Positions 53,602 through 64,000 of a DNA stretch of 64,000 bases are shown here, one piece after another. The translations under genes and the position numbers were made by a program. Source of the DNA: Flammula alnicola (taxonomy: Eukaryota > Basidiomycota > Agaricomycetes > Agaricales > Strophariaceae); assembly GCA_015499995.1 (NCBI GenBank), contig JADNRV010000199.1, positions 25,706 to 89,705 on the forward strand, written 5' to 3'. The notes beneath the pieces were generated by a model. The model was given only the letters and a program-made list of their open reading frames with translations. It had not been told where the DNA came from and did no database searches. The first letter of the stretch is position 1. Each line of letters starts with the position of its first letter.

Positions 53602-55072
53602 TTTTTTTTTTTTTTTTTAAATCAACAATTTTATACCGGTGCACGAAAGCAGTCCGGTCTCTAACTAATACAAACGAAGGCGGTATACTACGCGTGCAAA
53701 AGAAAGAAGTTGGCTCGACGGCGAGCATGCGACGCGTGCGAGCGCGGCGCGGGTGAGACGGCGCAGCTGCCTGAAACCCAGATAGGTAGTCTCGCAACTA
53801 CAGATTGTCCGTCGTTGCGGCGTTGTTAACGCTACCGCACGAACGGCAGATAGGAATATTGGGATGGACGGGGGGGTCATCCAGATGTGACAAGAGCCTG
53901 CCAGGCCCTCCCCGATTCACCAGTAAAATCAACGTGGTCATAGCTAAGCAGGCGCAATTTAGGCCCCCCCTTGTGGGGAGACCGATTGGAGGCGATCTTA
54001 ATGCCACTCCCCCAACATTGCCGCTTCAACTTAACCTGAATTGGAACTTATTATGCCCAATCGAGCGACAGTGGATATAGATCTGTCAAGCCAGTACAAG
54101 GGGACTATCCGAGTACTGCTACGGCCCAGCCGACACCAGGGCGCTACCCCCAGCTGTACATTCCCGTCCCCTGGCAGGTGGTTTGCTAATGCCTTTCGGC
54201 GCGGATCCCCAATCCTGTCCAGAGTCACTGTCTTGCCGCGATCCAAACCCAGTTGTGCTTCACATGCCACAGCCCACATAGCCTCCCACATGGCAACCGG
54301 GAGATAAGCCATTTAGACTCGCGACTAACGACGCCGCTCACTACTCTATTGCGACGTGCCGGGTGCCCTGTCCTTGCCGAACGGCGCCCCACCTGGACAG
54401 CCCACAGGCCTCCCACATCCAAGCAGTGCGTTATCCGCTGGTGGGTATGCAACCGAAACCCGGATCACAATGCCGGTGGTCTACCCATGGTCGGGTTGTT
54501 ATCAGCCCAATTCCCGGTTCTTACCGTGTCCTATCCTTTCGGACCCTTTACAGGCTGTTATCCGAGGTGCCCCAATACGGCTTTGCACGAGCCTGGCCGA
54601 CTTACCGACCTATAAGGCCAAGCGACGATCCCAAATGGGCCAGGGTCGATTTTACATCAGCATTCCGCGGAATCGCTTGGACCCTGGACACTCTGCACTG
54701 TCGACGTAGGCCTACACAGCGCTCATCGTGCCCAACCCCTGCGGCGGCCCTTAGGCCATTGCTCACTACAGCGAGGAGACCGTCCCACGGTGCACCTGCT
54801 ACGCCCCACAACATGGCGGACGATTTATGCCAGCTCCAAAGTATGCCCCCATGTCGCCCAAAGGTGACCGCAGTGGTCCGCCGAAGCCCTTAGACCACGA
54901 TACACTGACAACGCGCCCAACGGCAGACGAATTACATCAGCATTCCACGGAATGGAACCCCGGTCACAAGCTTATGGTACTTGCTATGTGCAGGAATCGA
55001 ACCCACAACCTCTCGGATGGTGCACAGCCACCCTTAAAGGCAACGCAGTAACCGCTAAGCCACCACGCCCCT
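53602..55072 (-). mobile_element. S2 SINE with LINE-A tail (part of a chimeric insertion)
   Basis: Poly(A) is at 53602-53618 as T, followed by about 330 bases closely matching the LINE-A 3' UTR (to GCTAAGCAGG at 53951), then the S2 body from CGCAATTTAGGCC and the tRNA-like head ending at 55072 (CACGCCCC). The joint in the body is the same CCTAAATTGC seen in the S2 at 42239, but here the tail is from LINE-A instead of LINE-B. No target-site duplication pairs the two sides. Confidence 0.85.
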
Positions 55073-55743
55073 CCCACATGCGGTACCCATACGTGAATAT
55101 GGGGACCACACATGTGCGGTAAAGGAGGCGCTTCTGCATAGGCAAAAGCCCCCGAGTGGAGGAGCCAAGCATCTTCATCGACACAACCAATGTGAATCCT
55201 TTGGTGGAGTAATAACGCACATGCTCACTGAAGGTGAGCTTGCGGTCGAAGTAAAAGCCCAGGTACCGCCAAAACGGCTTAGGCTTGAGGTGGTTGGCAC
55301 GATCCCCGGTGTAAGGTGCATACCCGAGATTGATGCTAGGATTAAAATAAGCGTGAGACCGATCGAAATGAAAGATCTCAGACTTGTCGTGCTCGAGCGC
55401 CAAAGCAAAAGCCTTGAACAACTCGAAGATAACAGCGTAAGCCTTCTTGAGCTTCGCAACGTTGTGGATCAGCCATTCATCTTGCACGACGAGTGTGCCA
55501 TCATCAACATAAGAGAGAAGGTCGACCCTCAACCCAAGGTCAAGGCACCGCCTCTCGAACAGGCGCATGATAGGCGCCAAGTAGATAGCCGACAAGGCAG
55601 GGGACAAGGCCGATCCCTGGCCCACCCCCACGTCTGCCTGTAGTGGGTCTGACAGGAAGGAATTCCACGCATACCGCGTCTTCCTCTCTACCAGATAAGA
55701 TGCGAAAAACTTGACCACCAAAGGAGGGAAGCCAAGTTTCCGA
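55073..55743 (-). mobile_element. LINE-A RT fragment fused to the S2 head
   Basis: On minus it reads the LINE-A RT from KLGFPPLVVKFFASYL through SYVDDGTLVVQDEW to CVVPIFTYGYRMW, then passes directly into the S2 5' end. It is LINE-A, not the surrounding LINE-B, and duplicates the RT segment present on plus just to the right. Best explained by template switching during reverse transcription of the S2 RNA. Confidence 0.8.
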
Positions 55744-57873
55744 AGCGTCCTTGCCTTTGACCTTGCTCAGTTCTTTCCTTCTCTTAATCACGAGGTTCTC
55801 GTGATCATTCTCCGGAAGCTTGGCTTTCCACCGCTGGTGGTCAAGTTTTTCAGTTCTTATCTGGTAGAAAGGAAGACGCAGTATGCGTGGAATTCCTTCC
55901 TGTCAGACCCTCTGCAGGCAGATGTGGGTGTGGGACAGCGCTCTGCCCTGTCCCCTGTCTTGTCGGCTATTTACTTGGCGCCTATCATGCGTCTTTTCTA
56001 CAAGAGATGCCGCGAGATTCATCTTGCGGTTGACCTTCTGTCATATGTTGACGATGGCACCCTGATTTCTCAGGAGACCGGACTCGATCCCAATGTTGTA
56101 AACCTTCGTAAGGCTTACAAGATTATATTTGAGCTGTTTACTAAGTTCGCTCTCGCTCTGGAGCACGGGAAGTCGGAGATTTTTCACTTCGACAACACGT
56201 CTTCAGTTTATAATCCTGCCATTGACTTGGGTGAAGAACCCTACACTGCAGGCAAGTGGCTCAAGCCGAAGCCTTTTTGGCCGTATCTTGGGTTTTATTT
56301 TGATCGCAAGCTCACTTTCAAGGAGCATGTGCGATACTACTCCACCAAAGGATTTACATCGGTCGTATCGATGAAAATGCTTGGGTCTTCTACCAGAGGG
56401 CTGCCGCCGCATCTTAAGCGCCTCCTCTACCGCACGTGCATTATCCCCATAATTACTTATGGTTACCGCATGTGGTATTTCCGCAAGGCCCGGAACAAGG
56501 GTCTTATTGCGCAGCTCACCAATGTCCAGTGTAAGGCTGGGCTTTGGATTACTGGGTGCTTCCGCACTTCTCCCTCGTATGGCGTCGAGGCCCTTGCCGG
56601 CCTTCTGCCCATGCCTCTACTCTTGGACAGGTTGAACTCTCGGGCGGTTGCTCGGATCTCTCTCTTGTCTGATACACACCCGGTTCGGTCATTTATGGCT
56701 GGGCCCTTACTTAAGAAAGCCACCCCTCACAAGATAGCGATCGCGAACTTTACCGAGCGTCAACGAGAAAAGTTGCGCGGCGGACTTGTGGGCAATGCAT
56801 TGTTCCACCCCGCTGGTCTGGAAGACCTGGAGCCTTTTGCTCCAGACGCCAGGCCTGGATATCGTCTAATGGATCAGCATGCGAGCCGGTTTACATGGAT
56901 GGCTAAACCCCGTATCAGCAGGGCCGAAGACCCTGATGCTGCGTGGAAAATCATACTGGACAAACTCATCGAAAAGTGTGACGATGAGCCAGGTACCGCA
57001 TATGCTGGTGTCGACGGCTCGGTCCCTCCGGGGCCCTGGCAGGCCGCCAACAGCATTGTTATTAAACAGCAGGGTGCCCTGGTTTTGGCCAGATGCCACT
57101 CGTCCGGGCGGGCAATAAGCACTGACGCTGAGCTCGATGCCATCTCGGTGGCCATCTCCGCAATGGTTGCATTCGGAGACGTCACCAGGATAGTCATTTT
57201 CACGGATTCGATGCATGCTGCTCGAATGGCCGTTGATCCCTCCCCGCATTCTCATCAGGGTTCCTCTCTGATAGTATGTCGGACACTTGAACGGTGGTTC
57301 CAAGGTGGTGGTAACCGAAAAGTCGTTTTTGCAGAGTCCCCCTCCGATATGGAGTGGGACATCCATCAAGAGGCTCACGACCTCGTCCTGGGGTTTCCTG
57401 GAGTACCTGTTACACCGAATACCCCTCTATCTATCGCTTGGCTTAAGAATAAAGCCGACACTGTAGCGCGGGACGCCTGGTCGACAGAGGTTGACGAGGT
57501 TCCCAATTTACTTGGCTCCAACTTCTTGGAGTTAGAGGATCTAAAGGGTAATCCTCTCCGTCCGACCCCCGTTTGTGGTGGGCCGTGGCTTGAAGTCGGC
57601 GGCCGCAACTCTCAGTTGTTCGCCCGCATGTGCCGTGCCATCACGAATCATGCTCCGATCGGCTCGTACTACGAGCGGTTCAAAATCGATGATCCATTGG
57701 CTCTCGGTTGTACGTGTGGGGTTTATCCTCAGACGCGCGATCATCTCTTTGGGTGCCCTAAGCTCCCGATGCTACCTCACAGGGCCCCGCACCTAGTGTG
57801 GGGTCTTGAGAAATTTTTGACTGACAACGTTACGGCGTTTGCTTTCAACCGGCCCCCAGCCGGAGTCGGATGA
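55744..57873 (+). CDS. LINE-B ORF2, RT and RNase H part, uninterrupted
   Basis: About 710 codons without a stop. RT begins at motif A (LAFDLAQFFPSLN), with GQRSALSPVLSA (motif B, Q-R where LINE-A has Q-G) and SYVDDGT (catalytic). RNase H has GVDGSVPPG, TDAELDAI, FTDSMHA and QEAHDLV. The C-terminal zinc motif is CTCGVYPQTRDHLFGC and the end is RPPAGVG. The N-terminal endonuclease is separated by the nested insertion and part of the RT N-terminus is deleted, so the protein as a whole is not made. Confidence 0.88.
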   Translation, partial: SVLAFDLAQFFPSLNHEVLVIILRKLGFPPLVVKFFSSYLVERKTQYAWNSFLSDPLQADVGVGQRSALSPVLSAIYLAPIMRLFYKRCREIHLAVDLLSYVDDGTLISQETGLDPNVVNLRKAYKIIFELFTKFALALEHGKSEIFHFDNTSSVYNPAIDLGEEPYTAGKWLKPKPFWPYLGFYFDRKLTFKEHVRYYSTKGFTSVVSMKMLGSSTRGLPPHLKRLLYRTCIIPIITYGYRMWYFRKARNKGLIAQLTNVQCKAGLWITGCFRTSPSYGVEALAGLLPMPLLLDRLNSRAVARISLLSDTHPVRSFMAGPLLKKATPHKIAIANFTERQREKLRGGLVGNALFHPAGLEDLEPFAPDARPGYRLMDQHASRFTWMAKPRISRAEDPDAAWKIILDKLIEKCDDEPGTAYAGVDGSVPPGPWQAANSIVIKQQGALVLARCHSSGRAISTDAELDAISVAISAMVAFGDVTRIVIFTDSMHAARMAVDPSPHSHQGSSLIVCRTLERWFQGGGNRKVVFAESPSDMEWDIHQEAHDLVLGFPGVPVTPNTPLSIAWLKNKADTVARDAWSTEVDEVPNLLGSNFLELEDLKGNPLRPTPVCGGPWLEVGGRNSQLFARMCRAITNHAPIGSYYERFKIDDPLALGCTCGVYPQTRDHLFGCPKLPMLPHRAPHLVWGLEKFLTDNVTAFAFNRPPAGVG

Positions 57874-58407
57874 GGGACTCTGGATGGGGGGTGATCCTGG
57901 GCGTCGTCGGGGCCTTGGCTCAAGACCTAGTGCCCGCAGGTGTTTCCATTATGGTGCGATAAATCCCGCGAGGGCCGCAGCCGTGTTCGTTGCATGGCTT
58001 CGCTTGTGACTCTCTGAGTCTATGGCACGCATCATTTGGAGGACCCGCCATGGTGTAACGAGAACGTCGAGTTTGCCAACGAAGTGGGGAGAGCCGGGCA
58101 AGCTCTGACTTCATCTGGGTGACCCCACTGTCCACCCTCTTAATCCATATCTACCTTACATTCGGTAGCGTTAACAACGCCGCGCGTTTGTATTTCCTGG
58201 GCTGCGAGGTCCGTTATTTGGGTTTCAGGCTGCTGTGCAGTCTCGCCCGCGTCGCGCTCGCGCGCGCCGCATGCTCCCCTGTGAGTGACCAACTTCTTTC
58301 TTTTGCGATGGGTATTGTAGCGTACTCGTTTGTATTAGTTAGAGTCCAAGCTGCGTTCGAGTTTCAGAATATAAACTGTTGATTTAAAAAAAAAAAAAAA
58401 AAAAAAA
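57874..58407 (+). other. LINE-B 3' UTR and poly(A)
   Basis: The stretch from GCAGGTGTTTCCATTATGG (about 57934) to poly(A) is the tail found on the S2 copies at 17860 and 42239 and on the 48795 fragment. It includes a CGCGCGC-rich palindromic block (about 58250-58275) shared with LINE-A and ends AACTGTTGATTT before the A run. Likely the part recognised by the RT. Confidence 0.75.
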
Positions 58408-58420
58408 CTGCAAGGGAGCC

Positions 58421-59457
58421 ATAATGGAGTATCACTCCCTCATCAAACGAAATGGACCTACATCTTGACGAGCTATCCGTGGGTTCAAAACTTGACAGGA
58501 GCCCCACGTATGAGGAGTTTACTCCCATATTGAAGAGGACTGTTGAGAAAACCCTGGAAGAATCCCACCTGGATACGGACACCATGGATGACCTAGTAAT
58601 TTCTTTTATCCATGGGGAACTTACCGAAGAAGTGAAGGAGACTTGGATCAACACCAAAACAACCCAAGCTCAGACCTTTGCCTTCGCTCAAGAAAAGCCC
58701 AAGGAAGAGAAAACCCTGGAAGAAATGATACCGGCAGAATACCACAAATACTTGGACATCTTTGACAAACAAGCAGCAGCTCGCTTCCCTGAATCTCGAC
58801 CTTGGGACCACAAGATCGAGATGAAGGAAGGCTTCGAGCCAAAATCGTTCAAGACCTACACCTTGTCACCAGTCGAAGAAGTAAAGCTGGATGAATTCCT
58901 AAAGAAAAACTTCAACAAAGGCTATATCTGACCCTCAATCTTGCCCATGGCGTCACCCTTCTTTTTCACCTCAAAGAAGGACAGATCCCTGAGGCCCTGT
59001 CAAGACTATCGATTCCTAAATGACTGGACAATCAAAAATGCCTATCTGCTACCCCTCATTCCTGAGCTTATGGACAAGCTCAAAGGGGCCAAATACTTCA
59101 CGAAACTAGATGTGCATTGGGGCTACAACAACATTCGGATCCGAGATGGAGACTAATGGAAAGCGGCATTCAAGATGAACAAAGGACTATTCGAACCCAC
59201 TGTTATGTTCTTTGGGATGTGCAACTCGCTGGCGACCTTCCAATCCATGATGGATGACATGTTCAAAGATATGACCACTGACACCCAAGTTGAACACTGG
59301 ATAATTATCTACATGGATGACATCCTGCTTTTTTCTAACAGCAAAGAACGGCTCAAAGAATACACCAGACGAGTCTTACAAAGGCTTCGAGAGAACAACC
59401 TCTTTTTGAAACCCGAGAAATGCTTCTTTGAACGGTTTTCCGACCATATGAGTGGGT

Positions 59458-59461
<4 letters not shown>
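58421..59461 (+). pseudogene. pol: GypB pol, reverse transcriptase segment (stops)
   Basis: Resumes GypB after LINE-B. It reads IPAEYHKYLDIFDKQAAARF, a classic lead-in of Ty3/Gypsy RT, [22 protein letters not shown] (the usual GYIRPS motif, so the TGA probably came from CGA), [35 protein letters not shown] (motif A), a TAA at 59154, FGMCNSLATFQSMMDDMF (motif B) and IIYMDDILLFS (YMDD). It is cut at 59461 by LINE-A3, and the remainder of pol is outside the window. Confidence 0.85.
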
Positions 59462-59490
<29 letters not shown>

Positions 59491-60034
59491 TCAACAATTT
59501 TATACCGGTGCGCGAAAGCAGTCCGGTCTCTAACTAATACAAATGAAGGCGGTATACTACGCGTGCAAAAGAAAGAAGTTAGCTCGACGGCGAGCATGCG
59601 ATGCGCGCGAGCGCGGCGCGGGTGAGACAGCGCAGCCGCCTGAAACCTAGATAGGTAGTCTCGCAACTACAGATTGTCCGACGTTGCGGCGTTGTTAACG
59701 CTACCGCACAAACGGCAGATAGGAGTATTGGGATGGGAAGAGGGGTCACCCGAAAGCGAAGAGAGCCTGCCAGACCCTCCCCGGTTCAACGGTAAAATTC
59801 ACGTTGTAATAGCTAAGCAGGAGCCGAAGCCCCCACCGCCGTCCACCGAACTGGGTCCTCCGTCAGCGGCGCATGACACCGGCTCAGAGAGTCGACGCCA
59901 CCGGCCCTGGGACGACCAGGGCCCTAGGCACTTGCGGAACTTCGCCGCCGCCAAACGGAAACACATCACGGGTAGTCGAGTAGATTTGACCGCGGCCCAC
60001 TCCGCGATCAGGATTGCCCCCCTCCCAGAGTCCC

Positions 60035-63000
60035 TCATCCGACTCCAGCTGGGTGCCGGGAGAAGGAGAACGCCGTAGGGTGCTCCAACAGATAAGTCGC
60101 CAGCTCCGAAACGAGTTTCGGCTTCCGACGAGTCCAAGGCTGTTTCTTGCACTTGAATATATGATCGCGAGTCTGAGGATAAACCCCACACTCACAACCG
60201 AGGGCCCTAGGGTCATCGATTTTGAACCGCTCGTAGTACGAGCCGATCGGAGCATGATTCGTAATTAAACGGCACATGCGGGCAAAGAGCGAAACACTCT
60301 GACTGCCAGCTTCAAGCCAAGGTCCCCCACGAGTGGGACTAGGCTGGACAGGGTCTCCGTTCAACCCTTGCAGCTCCATAAAATTGGAGCCTAATAAGAA
60401 AGGCTGATCGGAAACTCTTTGTTTCCAATCTGCGCGTGCCGATTTGTCCACGAAGTCGTGGACATACTGGAGGAGAGTTTGGTGGTAGGAACGACGGCAA
60501 CGCCGCGCATACCAGCAACGAGATCGTGTGCTTCATTTTGAATGCCCCACTCCATATCAGAGGGAGACTCGATAAAAGTAACCTTGTGGTCAGACGAACG
60601 CCTGAACCACGGCTCAAGTATGCGACACACCATCAGTGACTGAGACTGAAAGGAGTGCGGAGAAGGATCCACTGAGAGGCGCGCAGCATGCAGCGCATCA
60701 GTGAAGATAGTAACGCGTTTGACATCCCCAAAGCCAACGGCATTGGAGATGGCTACACGAATAGCAAAGAGCTCCGCATCCGTAGACGAGGCCCTCCCGG
60801 CAGCATGACACCCAGAATAAACCTGTGCGCCCTGCCGTTTGATAACGACGCCAGTGGCGGCTTGCCACCCCGGAGGGCAGGAGCCGTCAACACCAGCGTA
60901 TGCAGCGTCTGGATCATCCTCGAGGACTCGAGAGATGCATCCAAAATAAGCTTCCAAGCTGCTTCAGGATCTTCGGACCTGCTAAAGCGTGGCTTGGAAA
61001 GCCATTTGAACCGATCGGCATACTGATCAAGGATTCGATAACCCGGCCGAGCCTCAGGAGCAAAGGGCTCCGTAGACTCAACAGGGACATTGGAATAACT
61101 GACGTTATCCATAAGAGCACCCGTCACCTTACGGCGATGGGCAGCAGGCATGCGTTCAACCGACATAGGGTGGGGGTAGCGCGCTTAAGTGATGATCCGG
61201 ACATAAATGACCGGACCGGATGAGTGTCGAGAGAGTGGCGACCCACACAGTGGAGTGGTCGCGCAGTCTCTCGAGAAGTATAGGGATGGGTAGGAGGCCC
61301 GCAAGGGCCTCCACCCCTCCCGAAGGCGAAGTACGGAATGCACCCGTAATCCAAAGAGCGGCCTTATGCTGTACCTGCGTAAGCTGTTTGATGAGGCCCT
61401 TGTTGCGGGCACCCTTGAAAAACCACATGCAATACCCATACGTGAATATGGGGACTACACAGGTGCGGTACAGGAGTCGCTTCTGCATAGGCAGAAGCCC
61501 CCGAGTAGAGGAACCAAGCATCTTCATCGACACAACCGATGTGAACCCCTTGGTGGAGTAGTAACGCACATGCTCATTGAAGGTGAGCTTGCGGTCAAAG
61601 TAAAAGCCCAAGTACCGCCAAAACGGCTTGGGCTTGAGGTAGTTAGCACGACCTCCGGTGTAAGGTGCATACCCGAGGTCAATACTAGGATTATAATAAG
61701 CATGAGATCTATCAAAATGATAGATCTCAGACTTATCGTGCTCGAGCGCCAAAGCGAATGCCTTGAACAATTCGAAGATAACAGCGTATGCCTTCTTCAG
61801 CATCGCAATATTGTGATCCAGCCACTCATCTTGGACTATGAGTGTGCCATCATAACATAAGAGAGGAGGTCGACCCTCAACCCAAGGTCGAGGCACCGCT
61901 TCTCGAACAGGCGCATGATAGGCGCCAAGTAGATAGCCGACAAGACAGGGGATAAGGCCGAACCTTGGCCCACCCCCACGTCCGCCTGTAATGGGTCCGA
62001 TAAGAAGGAGTTCCACGCATACCGCGTCTTCCTCTCTACCAGATAAGATGCGAAAAACTTGACCACCAATGGAGGGAAGCCAAGTTTCCGAAGAATAATC
62101 ACAAGCGCATCGTGATTAAGCGAAGGGAAAAACTGAGCAAGATCAAAGGCGACCACGCTAGTCTTTAAACCCTTAGCCCAGCCTGCACGCACAATGTGCG
62201 TGAGGAAGAGCCCAGCATCCTCAGTGGAGCGCTGACGCACACCCACCTGGTTAGGATGGAAAATGTCCAGCCCGACAGCATCGAACTGGATGCGGTTTGA
62301 GATGATCTTCTCATTAATTTACCAACGGTATTCAGGAGGACAATAGGCCTGAATGCCTTAGGTGCAGAGTAGGATGGCTTATTCGGTTTAGGTATAATCA
62401 CCGACAGCGAATCCTTAAATACAGATGGCCAATAGCCCACACGCATGCAGGCATTGGCAATCGAGAGGAGGACCTCAACGGAATGAGAGTCGCGACGTAC
62501 TATCCCCTTCAGGTGGGACCAATTGACATGATCCGGACCCGAGCAGATAGACCAGAACACGCAGAGAGAGCCTCCGTGAGTTCCAGCGCAGAGAAGCGAA
62601 CCCACTCCCTAACAGGAAGCGTAGGGAGAGAGTTCAACAAATTAGCATCAAACACTCTGTAAGACGCAGAGTTGTAGGTACCGTGTAGCGCGCCCCAGAG
62701 GGCGGGCATGTCGTTGCAAGGCTCGCCACGATAATGGAGAGCCTCACAAGGAGGAAGTTTGCGCTGTTGGACCCAGTTCATGAGGTCCCACGGGCGCTTG
62801 TTAGCAGACGCGATTTCATGGGTACGTTGATCAAAGAACTCGCGCTTGACATCTCGGATGGTTTTCCGAAAGGATTTCCAGTCCTCGGGCAGGCGACTGC
62901 GCCGGAACGTGTCAAGGGCGTCTGAGCACTCCTGGGTCCACCAGGGCTTAGATCGCCGGGTAACAAAGGACTCTTTAGCATGGGAATCCCATGCAGAAGA

Positions 63001-63897
63001 GAAGACCAACGCCACCGCTTGCGCAGCAGCCTCGATCTGTTCCTCAGTGTCCAGAGGGGCAGTCGGGTCGATGGCCGGAGCCCAGAACTGATAGAATTGA
63101 TGATGCCGGAACATCATCAGTAGGAAGAGACATCCGAACTGCCCCGTTAGGGGCGGAGAGATGTCCAGTGTGGTCGAAATCGGAATGTGGTCCGATTGAG
63201 TTGAATGTCCGGGCAGCAGACAGTAGTTTGGTCGATCACCTGGTTGGGTGGGACGAAAGCCAGATCGATCACCGTTTTGCGCTTGGTGGGATCTCTTGGT
63301 ATGTGCGTGGGCCCTGGGTTGCCAAAGCAGCCAGTTCAAGCCCAAGAATAGCAGCAGACTGCTGCAATGAGATAGCGCATCCCTCCCGACCACTGTGACC
63401 TTCGTCCCAGTCCTCGGAGTGTGCGTTGAAGTCCCCGCCCATGAAATGGAACGAGGAAGGTAGTGTCGTGGGCCTTGAGCCAGTTAATGGCCCCATGGTC
63501 CGCGTCAGAATAGACGTTCATCAAAAAGAAGGTCTCGGCACTTGTTGAGAGTGACAGGACCTGTATATCGGGGTGATCGATCACATCCCTTCGTATAGAC
63601 GGACGATACCGGGCAACCTAGTCGAAACGTAGGTCATAACCCGGGGTCGCTCATCAGCAGTAGTGGGCGCACGGACCATTGCCAGCCAATCTGGGTGGTT
63701 CGGTGCGCCTATGACATCCTCGCCCTTTCTGGTTTTAGCAGACGGGGCGGTCCTTATGTGTCGCCAAGGGGGTTCTTGAACGAATATGATATCATATATG
63801 TTGTTACATGTAGATAGAATTACATCCAGGGACATCCCGTCCCTGGCCACGTTCCAACTCACACCCGCACCTCATCCAGCATGGGTTGTACTGGCAT
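60035..63897 (-). pseudogene. LINE-A3 ORF2 (frameshifted)
   Basis: Starts at the TAATG of 63895-63899. Endonuclease (FVQEPPWRHIRTAPS, GGDFNAH) is at about 63860-63000, RT (VAFDLAQFFPSLN, GQGSALSP; the YVDD region loses a base near 61850) at about 62600-61200, RNase H (GVDGSCPPG, TDAELFAI, FTDALHA) at about 60930-60500, and the zinc motif with RHPAGVG end at 60035. Frame changes occur near 63600, 63440, 62560, 62240, 61850, 61170 and 60450. Confidence 0.88.
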
Positions 63898-64000
63898 TAA
63901 GCTACGTTATGTGAGCGATGGGTGGGACGACGATTTAACCAAAAATCACGTACCTCAGCATATTTAGCCTCGATCCAAGGACGGACGAAGCGGTGACGCC
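63895..64000 (-). pseudogene. LINE-A3 ORF1, last codons
   Basis: Reads AKYAEVRDFW to HNVA and TAA, the same end as ORF1 of LINE-A1 and close to LINE-B. The rest lies beyond the window edge. Confidence 0.75.

Larger units (their letters stand above)
52426..58407 (+). mobile_element. LINE-B, Tad1-like, 5' truncated, with a nested insertion
   Basis: Flanked by CTGCAAGGGAGCC (52413-52425 and 58408-58420). It starts inside ORF1 just before the knuckles, then carries ORF2 endonuclease, a 2.1 kb nested insertion (53602-55743), RT and RNase H, a 3' UTR of about 510 nt and poly(A) at 58385-58407. The RT differs clearly from LINE-A (for example RLFYKRCREIHLAVDLL against RLFEKRCLDLGLRVDLL), so it is a separate family. 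About 0.85 kb between endonuclease and RT motif A is missing compared with LINE-A. Confidence 0.92.
59462..64000 (-). mobile_element. LINE-A3, 3' part of a LINE-A copy running off the window
   Basis: Poly(A) is at 59462-59487 as T. Read on minus, it has the 3' UTR, RNase H, RT, endonuclease and the last codons of ORF1, all nearly identical to LINE-A1. The left flank is TGAGTGGGTATCC, and the matching duplication would lie beyond 64000. ORF2 carries several frameshifts. Confidence 0.9.

Overview
This looks like a repeat-dense block from a filamentous basidiomycete, most likely Agaricomycetes. The evidence is a Plavaka-type DNA transposase with many short GT-AG introns, Tad1-like LINEs (endonuclease, reverse transcriptase, RNase H, poly(A)), Ty3/Gypsy elements, and fragments of fungal host genes (PHO80-like cyclin, RNA14, VPS10). 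I see no ordinary single-copy host gene that is complete. Almost every base belongs to a mobile element or to an element nested inside another. || Layout. 1-41910 is a composite Ty3/Gypsy element, here called GypA: LTR end, PBS, gag, pol, then a set of intron-containing genes on the opposite strand, polypurine tract and 3' LTR. It is split by a 6.7 kb LINE (1206-7885), two tRNA-headed SINE families (S1 at 9443-10556 and 23647-24768; S2 at 17860-19606), a LINE fragment (11936-12680), a 9.5 kb Plavaka transposon (25579-35046) and a 0.9 kb inverted-repeat element (36256-37190). The antisense gene module occurs twice (16.2-23.6 kb and 24.8-40 kb), joined at an S1 copy that has no target-site duplication. 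42-49.9 kb is a decayed second Plavaka-like transposon carrying three retro-insertions. 49914 onward is a second, decayed Gypsy element (GypB). It is split by LINE-B (52426-58407), which itself holds a SINE/LINE chimera (53602-55743), and then by another LINE-A copy (59462 to the window end). || How the parts relate. LINE-A and LINE-B probably supply the retrotransposition machinery. The S2 SINEs carry 3' tails copied from one or other LINE, and S1 shares only the last bases. Target-site duplications of 11-16 bp and reading frames that resume across insertions fix most boundaries. The candidate undescribed system is the GypA antisense module: four genes (asORF1-4), several introns each, TATA-like boxes upstream of at least two, and one protein with a Zn2Cys6-like cysteine cluster, present in two diverged copies. 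Antisense orientation would let introns survive retrotransposition of the sense RNA. The second notable object is the Plavaka element, which appears to have picked up genomic fragments of at least three host genes with introns. || Limits: all exon models were read by eye, protein family names come from recognised motifs, and percentages are rough hand comparisons.
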